Below are positions 19,394 to 29,227 of a stretch of 64,000 nucleotides of DNA, one piece after another. Source of the DNA: Microbulbifer celer (GTDB taxonomy: Bacteria; Pseudomonadota; Gammaproteobacteria; Pseudomonadales; Cellvibrionaceae); assembly GCF_020991125.1 (NCBI RefSeq), contig NZ_CP087715.1, forward strand, positions 4,193,501 through 4,257,500, given 5' to 3'. Numbering within the stretch: position 1 is the stretch's first letter; each line of letters starts with the position of its first letter. A program made the position numbers and the translations under genes. The notes beneath the pieces were generated by a model. That model saw only the letters and a list, made by a program, of their open reading frames with translations, was not told where the DNA came from and made no database searches.

Positions 19394-20887
19394 TCATTGG
19401 ATTTCCGGATACTGCTTTCCAAGCAGATCCTGGAACTGTTGATACAGGGTTGCGTAAGTAGCGACGTTCTCCGCAATGGGAACACAGCCCATGGTTTCGT
19501 CGACCGCCAGGTGTTCGCCGATCAGCGCCGGCAGGTCGTCTGCCTGACCCTCGCAGGCCCATAGTGCCTGCATTGCGGCACCAAAGGCCGCGCCTTCCTG
19601 CTGTGCGGGGATCTCTACCGGCAGGTTGAAGACGTCCGCTATCATCTGTCGCCAGTGCGGACTCTTCGCGCCGCCGCCGGTGAGACGGATGGCGGTGAAC
19701 TGCTGCCCCGCGCGATCGAACGCATCGAGTCCGCGGCGCAGGGTATAGGTCGCTCCCTCCATGGCCGCGCGATACAGGTTCGCCGGTGTCATGTTGGTGT
19801 CGGTCATGCCGTGCAGGCTGGCGCGGGCGTGGGGCAAATTGGGAATACGTTCGCCGTTGTAAAATGGCAGGTTGATCAGACCATTGGCGCCGGCTGTGGA
19901 TGCCTCCAGCAGCTGTTCGCACTCGGAAATGGACTTGCCCAGGGACTGGCGCGTGAGCTCCGTGGCCACGGTGCAGTTCATGGTGCACAGCAGCGGCAGC
20001 CAGCCGCCGGAGGAGGAGCAGAACGCGGCCAGATCGCCGTGGGGATCAATGGCCGGCTTGTCACTGTGGGCAAACACGGTTCCGGAAGTGCCGAGGCTCA
20101 GCGTCAACACACCGGGTTTGGTGGAGCCGGTACCGAACGCGGCCATCATATTGTCGCCACCGCCGGTGGAGACTTTGACCCCCGCGGGCAGGTCGAACGC
20201 CTGTCGCGCTTGCTCGCCCAATGGCACGGTAGCGTCGGCTTCCAGCAGGGGCGGTAACAGCGGTAGCAGGTCGAGATCCGGATCGATGGCCGCGAGCATG
20301 TCGCGGTCATATTCCCGGCGCAGGATATTCAGGTAGCCGGTACCGGAGGCGTCACCGTATTCGGTGAAGATTTTTCCTGTGAGATGGAAATTCAGATAGT
20401 CGTGGGGTAGCAGAATATGCGCGAGTTCGGCGTAGGCTTCCGGCTTGTGCTTTTTCAGCCACAGCACTTTCGGGGCGGTATAGCCGGGCAGGATCGGGTT
20501 GCCCACGGCGTCGATACAGCGTTCAACACCGCCGAACCGCAGAGTGATTTCCTCGCACTCGGCGATAGTGCTGGTATCGCACCACAGTTTGACGGGTGCG
20601 ATCACTTCGCCGGCTTTATTCAGCGGCACAAAACCGTGTTGCTGGCCGGACACGCCGATACCGCGCACCCGCGCTTTGATCTCGGCAGGTAGCTCGCTCA
20701 TGCACTGGCGCAGGGCGTCGAGCCACCACTCGGCAATCTGCTCACGGCTGCCGTCGTCGCGACTGATCAGCTCCAGTGGTGCGGCACAGACGTGCAGGAT
20801 TTCTTTCTGCCCGGCGTCGTAGGCCAGAAGTTTCAGGCTCTGGGTACCGGCATCGATACCGAGGAATACATTGTTCTCAGTGCTCAT
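19394..20887 (-). CDS. xylB: Xylulokinase
   Basis: Phosphorylates D-xylulose to xylulose-5-phosphate; FGGY-family sugar kinase, 497 aa. The N-terminal phosphate loop is LGIDAGTQSLK, the middle carries GVSGQQHGFVPL, and the C-terminal nucleotide site contains IRLTGGGAKSPHWRQMIADV. The ATG at 20887 overlaps the tal stop codon (TGATG), implying translational coupling; a GTG at 20890 is an alternative. It feeds the pentose phosphate pathway, where the neighbouring transaldolase acts. Confidence 0.95.
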   Translation of the reverse strand: MSTENNVFLGIDAGTQSLKLLAYDAGQKEILHVCAAPLELISRDDGSREQIAEWWLDALRQCMSELPAEIKARVRGIGVSGQQHGFVPLNKAGEVIAPVKLWCDTSTIAECEEITLRFGGVERCIDAVGNPILPGYTAPKVLWLKKHKPEAYAELAHILLPHDYLNFHLTGKIFTEYGDASGTGYLNILRREYDRDMLAAIDPDLDLLPLLPPLLEADATVPLGEQARQAFDLPAGVKVSTGGGDNMMAAFGTGSTKPGVLTLSLGTSGTVFAHSDKPAIDPHGDLAAFCSSSGGWLPLLCTMNCTVATELTRQSLGKSISECEQLLEASTAGANGLINLPFYNGERIPNLPHARASLHGMTDTNMTPANLYRAAMEGATYTLRRGLDAFDRAGQQFTAIRLTGGGAKSPHWRQMIADVFNLPVEIPAQQEGAAFGAAMQALWACEGQADDLPALIGEHLAVDETMGCVPIAENVATYATLYQQFQDLLGKQYPEIQ

Positions 20888-21864
20888 CACGCGGGTTCCC
20901 CCTGCTGTGAACGGGCCTTGAGCTGGTCTTCAAGGGCAATCTGGTCCACCACAAATTTGCGGATGCCTTCGCCCAGTTTTTCGTGGGCCATGGCGTCGTC
21001 GTTGTGCTGGAAGCGGAACTCGCCTTCGCTGATCGCGGCGGTGGTCTTGCTGGCGTTCGCACCGGGCTCGAGTACGCGGGGCAGGTCGCCTTCATCCGCC
21101 GCCAGTTCTGCCAGCAGGTTGGGGCTGATGGTGAGGCTGTCGCAGCCGGCCAGGGCTTCAATCTGTCCGGTATTGCGGAAGCTCGCGCCCATCACCGTGG
21201 TTTCGTAACCGTGCTCTTTGTAAAACTGATAGATCCGGCGTACGGACTGCACACCCGGATCTTCTTCTTTGGTGAAGTTGGTAGCGTCGGTGTTGTGCAG
21301 ATACCAGTCCAGAATCCGACCTACGAACGGCGAGATCAGGGTAACGCCGGCATCGGCGCAAGCGCGGGCCTGGGCGAAGCTGAACAGCAGGGTCAGGTTA
21401 CAGTGGACGCCTTCACGCTCAAGGATTTCGGCGGCCTTGATACCTTCCCAGGTAGAGGCAACCTTGATCAGCACCCGCTCAGGGCCCACGCCCATCTGGG
21501 CGTACAGTTCCATAATGCGACGTGCCCGCTCCAGGGTGGCGTTGGTATCGAAGGACAGGCGCGCGTCCACCTCGGTGGAGATACGGCCGGGAACAATCTG
21601 CAGAATCTCGTTGCCGATCTTTGTGGCGATACGGTCCACACACAGCGCGGTCTGCTCACTGCTGCTGCCACCCTGCTGCGCGGCCCAGGCAATGGCCTCG
21701 TCGATCAACGGCTGGTATTCCGCCTGCTGCGCGGCTTTCAACAGCAGGGAGGGATTGGTGGTGGCGTCCAGCGGGGTGAACTGACGGATGGCGTTGATAT
21801 CGCCGGTATCCGCCACCACGGCGGTCATTTCGCGTAGCTGATTGAGTTTGTTCATGGTTGTCAT
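20887..21864 (-). CDS. tal: Transaldolase
   Basis: Transfers a dihydroxyacetone unit between sugar phosphates in the non-oxidative pentose phosphate pathway. The 325-aa class I (TalB-like) enzyme shows [13 protein letters not shown], then [11 protein letters not shown] with the Schiff-base Lys, and [10 protein letters not shown]. Two further in-frame ATGs exist (21876 and 21855). 21864 is preferred because GGGGA lies 6 bp upstream and the result resembles TalB. It is the first gene of the xylose operon, which links xylose catabolism to pentose phosphate flux. A LacI-type operator lies about 80 bp upstream. Confidence 0.93.
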   Translation of the reverse strand: MTTMNKLNQLREMTAVVADTGDINAIRQFTPLDATTNPSLLLKAAQQAEYQPLIDEAIAWAAQQGGSSSEQTALCVDRIATKIGNEILQIVPGRISTEVDARLSFDTNATLERARRIMELYAQMGVGPERVLIKVASTWEGIKAAEILEREGVHCNLTLLFSFAQARACADAGVTLISPFVGRILDWYLHNTDATNFTKEEDPGVQSVRRIYQFYKEHGYETTVMGASFRNTGQIEALAGCDSLTISPNLLAELAADEGDLPRVLEPGANASKTTAAISEGEFRFQHNDDAMAHEKLGEGIRKFVVDQIALEDQLKARSQQGEPA

Positions 21865-21940
21865 CGGTTTCCCCATCGTTCGCGCTGTTTTTCCATCGAT
21901 TTTTGGCCGGTAGTGGTGAGCCGGGTTTGGGTTCGACAGA

Positions 21941-21960
21941 AAATGTAAACGTTTTCATTT
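21941..21960. promoter_or_regulatory. LacI-family operator upstream of tal-xylB-xylA
   Basis: The core TGTAAACGTTTTCA (21944-21957) is a near-perfect palindrome centred on CG, the form LacI/PurR-family repressors bind. It is extended by A/T-rich symmetric flanks. It lies 77 bp upstream of the tal start and is the natural target of the LacI-type protein encoded at 16742-17770. Confidence 0.7.
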
Positions 21961-22202
21961 TGTGCTTAGTCTGCCTCAGTCTTGTGGGGATTACCAGAGC
22001 TTCAGGCAGTGGATTTGGGGTGAAAGCGATCGTGCGTAACGATTATATCTATCGGTCAGGTAGTGTTGATAGCTACAGGGTATTAAGACGAAAGGAATAT
22101 TTGATTTCAGTAATGGCGGGTGCAGGCTTATCGTTAATCCCGTAACCAACACTTTATCCACGCAACCAACAATGGGCTCAGCGGGGGTCAGGGAGAACAG
22201 TC
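21961..22202. other. Intergenic region upstream of the xyl operon
   Basis: Holds the remainder of the tal promoter side. No gene or convincing repeat is seen. Short open frames here lack ribosome-binding sites. Confidence 0.4.
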
Positions 22203-22340
22203 ATGCAGAATCGCAAAACGGAAACCGAAAGATGTCAGGAATCGCGACAAAAATTGGGGCAGGAGCCCGTGAGTAGCTTTAAGTGTAACTACGCCGACAA
22301 CTATTACGGTGATCAGGTATGTGTGCAGAGAAAATTGTAA
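22203..22340 (+). CDS. Possible small protein (45 aa)
   Basis: Begins with ATG after a good AGGGAG site and encodes a charged, Cys-containing peptide (three Cys) ending VCVQRKL. No homologue recognised. Included because of the ribosome-binding site and because the surrounding 900 bp has no other gene; it may be a chance frame. Confidence 0.3.
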   Translation: MQNRKTETERCQESRQKLGQEPVSSFKCNYADNYYGDQVCVQRKL

Positions 22341-22810
22341 CCTCGCTGATAACATCAATCGTACTGGGTGCCCTGAAAGCGCAATCCCGCAATCTGGAGA
22401 ATTCGGATCCGGTTCCATGAGGTCGTGGCCGAGCGCTTTATGTTGATTTTCCAGCGAAAGCTTTCGGAATAAGGGCTGGCGCGCTTTGATCAGAAAGGAT
22501 ATTGCTGGCTGCTTGTTTTTCAGTTGACTGCGCTTTATTGAAATAATTTAGATTACTGCGGATGTAACTTGCGCTGTGGTGAGCATAAGGAAATCTGGGT
22601 TTTACTCGGCGTAATGATGCAGCTGGGCGTTCGTCCGGGTTGTGAATGAACATCACGATGAGCAGGCTCGATCAGAGTATTTTCTCTGATTAAATATCGA
22701 GATGGAACGACCGTACCAGTCATGATTGCAGTCACGCACTGTCTGGATGTTGCGTTGTAGGCACAGTAGAATTCGCCCCTGTTTTGTAGGGATTTTTATC
22801 AGGGAAGAGT
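22341..22810. other. 470-bp region without a recognisable gene
   Basis: AT-richer than its surroundings. Short open frames exist on both strands, but none has both a ribosome-binding site and protein-like composition. It probably contains the promoter of the following gene pair. Confidence 0.35.
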
Positions 22811-22847
22811 GTGAATATTTACCAATACAAAGAGTTTTAAACGCGAA

Positions 22848-24047
22848 TTGTATGTTGCCGGGCAAAACTCGGGCAAGCCCGTCACCATTACCCCTCAGGC
22901 CGAACCCGTCTACCACGAGCTGGTTAAGCTCGCCCGCCGCGGTAATCACTGGGCCCAGATCACTGTCAACGGTATCCGCCAGCTGGCCGCAGGGCGGTTG
23001 CATCAGAATAATATTTTTGTCAAACCCGACGCCGTGCACCGGGACGGTACTGAGGAGTTTGTGGCGATATTTCCGGGTTGTAAGGTGACTGCGGAAAAAC
23101 TCTCCAGTGATGCTTTCAGGGTCTTGTGCTTTGAGGCGGATCTGCAGTATGGGGAGTTAATAAAGCAAGCTCAGAAACCGGGATTGTTCAGGGCCGAAAA
23201 GCGTGGTGACGACTGGAAAACTAGCCCGCAAAAGAAACAAACCGTCAGCAGCGAGAGAAACCGCTCGGTGGCCATTAGCGACAGCGGCTATGATGGCCCT
23301 GATGATGCGGCAGAGTCGGCCTCACAGGGACTGGCCGCCAGCCCCTTCACCGGTGGAGGGGCGGTAGTAAACGCAGATGGCTTCGATATGCACTATACGC
23401 CGGGCGAGAAGCGCATCGGAGGCCTGCGCAACTATCGCGAGGCCATACGCCCACTGCAGATGGAAAAACTACACGATTCCGCCCAGTTGCTGGCCAGAAG
23501 CATGTACCAGGCTCGCGATATCCAGGGGGTGAGTTGGATCGCGGAGTACGGTGGCTCGGCGGTGCTGACCCAGGCCCTCAGGATGCTCGCCGATCAGAAC
23601 ATCAAGTTGCAGAAGCACAAGGTTTTTCTGTACGAGCCCACCACTCCCCCAAGCCAGGTTATCAAGGCTGCCCAGGCGGTGGAGTTGACACTGGATCGCA
23701 AGTTCAGTAAAGCCAACGCTCTAAATATTGTGGGTAATCGCGGACAACTTGCCGTCATAGCGAATCGTGTGAGGAACGAACGCGAAGTGGACTACAAGCT
23801 CCGCAAGGCCAGCGCGGATCTGGTGGCTCACGGTAAAAGCCTGCAGGGCTTCGGTTCCTTCGCCGGTACCCTGGCGGCCACGACCGGCCTGAGTATGACC
23901 GCCCCGGCCGCCGCCGGCGCCTTTCTTACCGCTCTGGGGGCCGCTGCCGCTGTTGCCGGCAAGGGCGTGCTGTTTGCGAAAACCGCCAATACTGCCCTGG
24001 AGGGTTTTGCTCCCAGGCTCCATAACCGGCTTAAGAACAAATTCTGA
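22848..24047 (+). CDS. Hypothetical protein with Gly/Ala-rich hydrophobic C-terminal segment; first of a coupled pair
   Basis: No family recognised. At least 399 aa. The N-terminal third is mixed alpha/beta (VYHELVKLARRGNHWAQITVN). A polar, low-complexity linker follows (about 120-165). A conserved-looking region comes next (about 180-320: GEKRIGGLRNYREAIRP, VFLYEPTTPPSQVI, ALNIVGNRGQLAVIANRV). Finally there is a Gly/Ala-rich stretch near 335-385 (TAPAAAGAFLTALGAAAAVA) that could insert in a membrane. The annotated start is TTG 22848, but GTG 22811 has a good AGGGAAG site and would continue into this frame if one T of TTTT (22835-22838) were absent. The stop overlaps the next start (TGATG). 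A toxin or secreted-effector role is possible but unproven. Confidence 0.55.
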   Translation: MYVAGQNSGKPVTITPQAEPVYHELVKLARRGNHWAQITVNGIRQLAAGRLHQNNIFVKPDAVHRDGTEEFVAIFPGCKVTAEKLSSDAFRVLCFEADLQYGELIKQAQKPGLFRAEKRGDDWKTSPQKKQTVSSERNRSVAISDSGYDGPDDAAESASQGLAASPFTGGGAVVNADGFDMHYTPGEKRIGGLRNYREAIRPLQMEKLHDSAQLLARSMYQARDIQGVSWIAEYGGSAVLTQALRMLADQNIKLQKHKVFLYEPTTPPSQVIKAAQAVELTLDRKFSKANALNIVGNRGQLAVIANRVRNEREVDYKLRKASADLVAHGKSLQGFGSFAGTLAATTGLSMTAPAAAGAFLTALGAAAAVAGKGVLFAKTANTALEGFAPRLHNRLKNKF

Positions 24048-24931
24048 TGCGCAATTTTATCAAGTACCCTTCTCTGAAGCTGAAGCCTCGCCGGGACTAC
24101 TGCATTCCCGCCGGTCCCTCGTTCCGTTTTGCCTGGAAGCGCCGGATCAATCTGCTCGGCAGCCGGCTCGAATTCCGTGCGCCTGGGCATGCACCGGCGC
24201 CCAACCGTGCAAACGTCAAGAGAGGGCCTATCTCCTATCCGCATTCCGACGATTTTTTCGATCGTACATGCGGGCATATGCCCAGTGAGAGCTGGGAGGA
24301 ATCACCGCTCTTCTCGAGGACCTGGGATTTCTTTGGTCCCTGGTTCATCGGCCGTACGGGCAGAGTCCAATGCCGAGGGGTGATCATCCACCCAAAGGAC
24401 TCCGGAAAGTCCATGAATTTTCTACACCCCAGGGCCTTCGAAAGCGCTGTGCTCGGCTACATTACCGCCGAATCAGGGCACGTTGCCGATGAGAGCAACG
24501 GAACCCCTTTCCAGCGCGGTCCACTGAATTGGCGCTCAATAGAAGATATGTCGGTTCCCGCTGTGGTATTCGACGTGCGGCAAACCAGCTACCACGGTGG
24601 AGGTAACTATCGGCTGCTGTTCTTTCCCATTTCGGCAGAGCGCATAGTCGTATTTTCCTTTTCCTATACTCAGTACTGCACCGGTCCGCTGGAGGAACGT
24701 GACTCCAAAATCAGCCCCAAGCCCCTACTGGAGCTGATCGACAATGTCATCGCAAGTATGCACTTCACTCCCTCCGCGGAACTCCAGCAAGCGATTGACG
24801 AGGTCAAGCAACAGTGTCCAGACCTCTCCGTGTCTCCTGAATGCCAGCCTCTAAAGTGGCCGGCGCATGTGGACAAGGACGGTATCACCATCGTCGAATA
24901 CGACGGGAATCGTTACCCGGAATACAGCTGA
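24047..24931 (+). CDS. Hypothetical protein, second of a coupled pair
   Basis: 294 aa, no family recognised. The ATG overlaps the stop of the preceding gene (TGATG), so the two are translated together. It is basic at the N-terminus, rich in aromatic residues, with no signal peptide or membrane segment. The stretch VVFDVRQTSYHGGGNYRLLFFPISAERIVVFSFSY-like region (split here: residues about 180-215) alternates hydrophobic and polar residues as in a beta-sheet. Tight coupling with a protein carrying a membrane-insertion-like tail is the arrangement seen for effector/immunity or two-subunit proteins. This is speculation from layout. Confidence 0.5.
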   Translation: MRNFIKYPSLKLKPRRDYCIPAGPSFRFAWKRRINLLGSRLEFRAPGHAPAPNRANVKRGPISYPHSDDFFDRTCGHMPSESWEESPLFSRTWDFFGPWFIGRTGRVQCRGVIIHPKDSGKSMNFLHPRAFESAVLGYITAESGHVADESNGTPFQRGPLNWRSIEDMSVPAVVFDVRQTSYHGGGNYRLLFFPISAERIVVFSFSYTQYCTGPLEERDSKISPKPLLELIDNVIASMHFTPSAELQQAIDEVKQQCPDLSVSPECQPLKWPAHVDKDGITIVEYDGNRYPEYS

Positions 24932-24978
24932 AAGATAAAGGCTCTATCAGCGTGAACCAGGGTTGTGGATAACTGCAA

Positions 24979-27900
24979 TCACGACAACAAGGCCAGCAAA
25001 TCCTCACTGCTGCCCGGCAGTTTGCTCGACCGGGTGGCATCAAACAGGGAGTCTGCCAACGCCTGCTTCTGTTGCTGCATTTCATTGATGCGCTCTTCCA
25101 CCGTGTCTTCCGCCACCAGCTTGTATACGAATACTGGCTTGTCCTGGCCGATGCGGTAGGCGCGGTCGGTGGCCTGGTTTTCCACCGCCGGGTTCCACCA
25201 GGGGTCCATGTGGATGACCACATCCGCAGCGGTGAGATTGAGGCCGGCGCCGCCGGCTTTGAGGCTGATCAGAAAGACCGGCACTTCGCCGTTCTGGAAT
25301 TTGTCGATCGCCTGCTGTCTTTTGCGCGTTTGTCCGGTGAGTTTGGTGAATTTGATTTTCTGTGCAGTGAGCTGCTGTTCGATCAGTTTCAGAACCTGGG
25401 TGAACTGGGAGAAGATCAGGATATTCCGGCCTTCTTCCAACAGTTGCGGCAGGGTTTCCGCCAGCCATTCCATTTTCGCGCTTTCCTGAATGCCGGCGGC
25501 TTTATCCAGTTTGACCAGTCGCGGATCGATACAGGCCTGTCGCAGCTTCAGCAGTGCATCGAGAAATTCGATATGGCTTTTCGCCATGCCCTGGCTCGCC
25601 ACCAGTTCGCGGATACGTTTCTCCATACTTACGCGCACGCTCTCGTACAGCGCACGCTGCTTGTTTCCCAGTTCCACATGCTGGATGGTTTCGGTTTTGG
25701 GTGGTAGTTCGGTGACCACTTCGGTCTTGGTGCGGCGCAACATGAACGGGCTGACCTTGCGTGCCAGTTCCTGTTGACGTTCTACATCGCCGTCATTTTC
25801 AATCGGGTTGCGGTACAGCCGGTTGAAAGTCTTACGCCCGCCCAGCAGGCCGGGGAGGGCAAAGTCCATCAGCGACCACAGTTCTCCCAGGTGATTTTCC
25901 AGCGGGGTGCCGGTCAGGCACAGGCGGAATTCGCTTTTCAACAGGCGTACACACTCGGCCACTTTGGTGGTGGGGTTCTTGATCGCCTGTGCCTCATCCA
26001 ATACTACCAGACTGAATTTGCGTTTTTCGTAGCGGGCTTTGTCGCGTACCAGCAACGGATAGGTGGTGATCACCAGATCGCTTTTGGCTATCTGTCGGAA
26101 TGCAGGATCCCGGTTTGGCCCGTGCACCAGGGTGGTCTTCAGATCTGGCGTAAACTGCGCGGCCTCGTGTAACCAGTTGCCGGTGAGGCTGGTGGGCGCT
26201 ACGACCAAAGCGGGCTTTTTGAGTGTGCCGCTTTGTTTCATATGTTGTATCAGGGCGAGGGTCTGCAGGGTTTTACCCAGGCCCATATCGTCCGCGAGAA
26301 TGCCACCGAAGCCATAGCGCTGCAGGAACACCAGCCAGTTGAGACCCTCCTGTTGGTAGCCGCGCAGTTCGGCGTTGAGCCCTTCGGGCGCGGGAATATT
26401 TTCCAGCCCGGAAAAGTCCTGCAGGCGCTGCATCAGTTTGCGGGTAAGCGGTGCCTTGCGCTGATCGAGGTCGGGGATATCTGCCAGTTGTGCGGCCTGG
26501 AAGGCGGGCATCAGCATGGGCTTGTCGAGCTTTTTCTCACTCAACAGGTCCGCGAGGATCGTGCGGATGCTCTGCAATGGGCTGGTGTCGACCTGTACCC
26601 AGTCGCCGTCCACGCTCAGGGTGAGTTCGTCCGGCGTGCCGGCTTCCAGCCAGTGCTCCAGCAGGGTGGCAGTGGGTAACTTGCTGCCGTCGGCAAGGGT
26701 GAGGTCGACGCCGAGTTCAAACCAGTGGTTTTTGGCATCGGCGACGGTGACGGCAAACTGCGCCTGTTTGGTTTTGAAGTGATAGCTGGGGTCGGTTTCT
26801 ATCTGCCAGCCACTTTTTTCCAGTTCCGGCAGTGTCTCTTGCAGGAAATGATTCCAGGCTTCGGGAATCTCCGCCGGGCCTTTACTTTCCAGTAGCCAGA
26901 TTTCCTCTTGGCCACCCAGCTCGTCCATGACGAGGTAGAAACCCAAGTCATAAATCTCGTCACAACAGGCGTGTTCGGCGTCCAGGTCGCGGGTAATCAG
27001 GTAGTGGTGGCCATCGCGCTCGCGGTTGTCTTCAATACCGGTAAATTCGTGACTGTAGGGCGCCGGAAGCGGGAAGCCGGCATAATTGAAACTGAGCTTG
27101 AGTGCCGGCAGCCGGTAGTTGCCCACTTCCAGCGTCATCAGCGTCAGCTGCGGGGCAAATTCGTTTACCCGGGTCAAGGCCGGCTCTACCGGCAACGGGA
27201 GTTGCTCTTTCGGGATCAGTTGGCGTACCTGAATGGCCATTTGCGACAGCTCTTTTTCGGATACCGGCGGCATGGCGCACAGGTGTGTAAGCTGATTGCT
27301 GGGCACCGGGGTGAGAATATCGCCGATGGTGGCGGATTCCATATCCAGGTAGCACGGTGGTGTGACGGGAATTGGCAGCCAGTCGTCAGTTGACCCCACG
27401 CCCTCCAGCTCCGGGGTCAACTGGTGCTGGCCACTTTCTTGTTTCTCCCATTGCCAGTTCAGGTTTCTGGCCGGGCCTTTTTTGATAATGCTGTCTTCAA
27501 AATAGAAACGCCCACAGTTCAGCAGGTGTACCAGTGCACGCTGACCGGATTCGCCGCGCAACTCCAGTTTCCCCATTGGGCCGATACGGGGGAGCAACTC
27601 CAGAATACTGACATCCTCATCCAGCATATGACTGGGGCGGTTCCAGCCGAGATAGGCAGACTCCGGCTGGTAATAGCGCAGCTGACTCCAGCTGCCGTCT
27701 TTTTTCAGGTAGCCCTTTCTGACGGTCAGCCGCGGGTGTGCGGGAGAAACCCGTGTATCCGGCTCGAGAAAATACAGCAGATAGTGGCGGCCGTATTCCA
27801 ATACTTCCGGCTCCTGGCGCGGGGCCGCCGGCAGGTCCGCCAGCCACTGTTGCCAGTCGGATAGCGCGGTTGCGGCTTGAGCCACTTGCTGTCGTACGAG

Positions 27901-28200
27901 CCGCAGGTCCGGGCTTTTCCCATCGTGCGCTTCGTGGTGTAACTGCAGGGCCGTGGCCACGGCATGTTTGCAGTTGAGGGAGACCGGGCAGGAGCAGAGC
28001 CCTACCAACCTGCCACCGTCTACATCCAGCTCCACACGGTAGGTGTGTCGGGCGGAGCCCTTCACCCGTCCGAAGTAGGTATTCTGCTCTTCGTCGTAAT
28101 ACGCCTGCAGTACCCGTCCGCGCTCGAAATAGTCCTGCCCGCGGGCAAAAGAGCGCTCATTGGCCATTCTGTGGATATCGTTGAGGGTAAAGGTGATCAA
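24979..28200 (-). CDS. SWIM zinc-finger / SNF2-family helicase
   Basis: 1073 aa. The N-terminal SWIM zinc finger reads CSCPVSLNCKH (residues about 69-79). A long middle region of unknown role follows. The SNF2 ATPase core has Walker A in GGILADDMGLGKTLQTLAL, the Walker B/DEAQ box VVLDEAQAIKN, motif III LTGTPLEN, and the C-terminal helicase lobe with ILIFSQFTQVL, LISLKAGGAGLNLTAAD (motif V) and ATDRAYRIGQ (motif VI). Such proteins are DNA translocases that remodel nucleoprotein complexes; bacterial SWIM-SNF2 members have no settled function. ATG 28200 is used. It converges with the preceding pair and diverges from the lipoprotein gene at 28369. Confidence 0.9.
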   Translation of the reverse strand: MITFTLNDIHRMANERSFARGQDYFERGRVLQAYYDEEQNTYFGRVKGSARHTYRVELDVDGGRLVGLCSCPVSLNCKHAVATALQLHHEAHDGKSPDLRLVRQQVAQAATALSDWQQWLADLPAAPRQEPEVLEYGRHYLLYFLEPDTRVSPAHPRLTVRKGYLKKDGSWSQLRYYQPESAYLGWNRPSHMLDEDVSILELLPRIGPMGKLELRGESGQRALVHLLNCGRFYFEDSIIKKGPARNLNWQWEKQESGQHQLTPELEGVGSTDDWLPIPVTPPCYLDMESATIGDILTPVPSNQLTHLCAMPPVSEKELSQMAIQVRQLIPKEQLPLPVEPALTRVNEFAPQLTLMTLEVGNYRLPALKLSFNYAGFPLPAPYSHEFTGIEDNRERDGHHYLITRDLDAEHACCDEIYDLGFYLVMDELGGQEEIWLLESKGPAEIPEAWNHFLQETLPELEKSGWQIETDPSYHFKTKQAQFAVTVADAKNHWFELGVDLTLADGSKLPTATLLEHWLEAGTPDELTLSVDGDWVQVDTSPLQSIRTILADLLSEKKLDKPMLMPAFQAAQLADIPDLDQRKAPLTRKLMQRLQDFSGLENIPAPEGLNAELRGYQQEGLNWLVFLQRYGFGGILADDMGLGKTLQTLALIQHMKQSGTLKKPALVVAPTSLTGNWLHEAAQFTPDLKTTLVHGPNRDPAFRQIAKSDLVITTYPLLVRDKARYEKRKFSLVVLDEAQAIKNPTTKVAECVRLLKSEFRLCLTGTPLENHLGELWSLMDFALPGLLGGRKTFNRLYRNPIENDGDVERQQELARKVSPFMLRRTKTEVVTELPPKTETIQHVELGNKQRALYESVRVSMEKRIRELVASQGMAKSHIEFLDALLKLRQACIDPRLVKLDKAAGIQESAKMEWLAETLPQLLEEGRNILIFSQFTQVLKLIEQQLTAQKIKFTKLTGQTRKRQQAIDKFQNGEVPVFLISLKAGGAGLNLTAADVVIHMDPWWNPAVENQATDRAYRIGQDKPVFVYKLVAEDTVEERINEMQQQKQALADSLFDATRSSKLPGSSEDLLALLS

Positions 28201-28368
28201 ACTGAACTCCAGGCGGCGTTGACGGTACGCAAGGGGATTTGACGTTAACCCGCCAGCTTACCACGACGACAAGTGCTCCACGACAGGTGGGGCGTCTGGA
28301 GGAGGGCGCGTTTGCACGGTATTCTGGGTGGTGAGAATCCTCGGCTTTTAGTGAACAGGACGTGTGTA

Positions 28369-29154
28369 ATGAACAGATGGTGTAAGAAGCGTCATTGTGT
28401 GGCTCGACTGGCGTCCGGTATGGCTTTTCTCGGCCTGCTGACCTTGAATGGCTGTGACAGGCCGGGTGCCTCCAGCGAAGCCCCGTTATCGTCAGAGATC
28501 GAAGCCCGGGAATGGCGTGCGCCGAACTGTGTTGCGAAGGATAAATGCAGCACCGTATCCATCAAGCGAGAAGTATTCGCTGATCGCCCGGCATTGAATG
28601 GCGCGGTGGAACAGCAACTGCGCGAGCAACTACAGGGTAATGGCGAGTCGGCGGCGGCCGGTAGCGACGACAGCATCGAGCAGGTCGCCAAGGCATTTAT
28701 TGCCGAAGCAGGCAAGGTTGCGGGTATGTCATCTGCGCCGTGGGAACTTATCGGCGAGGCCAAATCCCTCGGCCGTCGTGGCAACCTGCTCACCGTGGCG
28801 ATCAACAGTTACCTGTACAGCGGCGGCGCCCACGGGATGCCGGTGACCCACTGGTTGAACTGGGATCTGGCGAAGGCATCTCAGGTTGTCCTGGCAGACC
28901 TGATTAAACCGGGCGCGGATCAAAAGTTCTGGTCACTTGCGCAGCAACAGCACGAAAAGTGGCTGGACGCCCAGAATGCGGATGCAGATTTCCGCGAAAA
29001 CTGGCCTTTCGCCCGCACAGATGATTTCAGGCTGACAGATAATGGCCTGGTGTTGCTCTACGGTGTGTATACCCTCGGCCCCTATGCTATGGGCGATGTG
29101 GAACTGACCCTGCCCCGGGAGAAGCTTGCGGACGTGTTGCACGAGCACTACTGA
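28369..29154 (+). CDS. Lipoprotein with DUF3298 (RsiV-like) domain
   Basis: 261 aa. The ATG at 28369 follows CAGGA and gives a lipoprotein signal with lipobox LNGC; the frame is open further upstream but that part is not signal-like. The C-terminal half has features of the DUF3298/RsiV periplasmic domain: NSYLYSGGAHGMPVTHWLNW, a LADLIKPG segment, and the closing FRLTDNGLVLLYGVYTLGPYAMG. In Bacillus RsiV this fold binds lysozyme; here the ligand is unknown. Periplasmic or outer-membrane location is expected. Confidence 0.75.
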   Translation: MNRWCKKRHCVARLASGMAFLGLLTLNGCDRPGASSEAPLSSEIEAREWRAPNCVAKDKCSTVSIKREVFADRPALNGAVEQQLREQLQGNGESAAAGSDDSIEQVAKAFIAEAGKVAGMSSAPWELIGEAKSLGRRGNLLTVAINSYLYSGGAHGMPVTHWLNWDLAKASQVVLADLIKPGADQKFWSLAQQQHEKWLDAQNADADFRENWPFARTDDFRLTDNGLVLLYGVYTLGPYAMGDVELTLPREKLADVLHEHY

Positions 29155-29227
29155 TCGCACTGGAGCGACCGCCAATCACCACGGCCTTCTGGTTTACTTC
29201 TGACTTTTTTGAATTGAGTGGGAGCGA

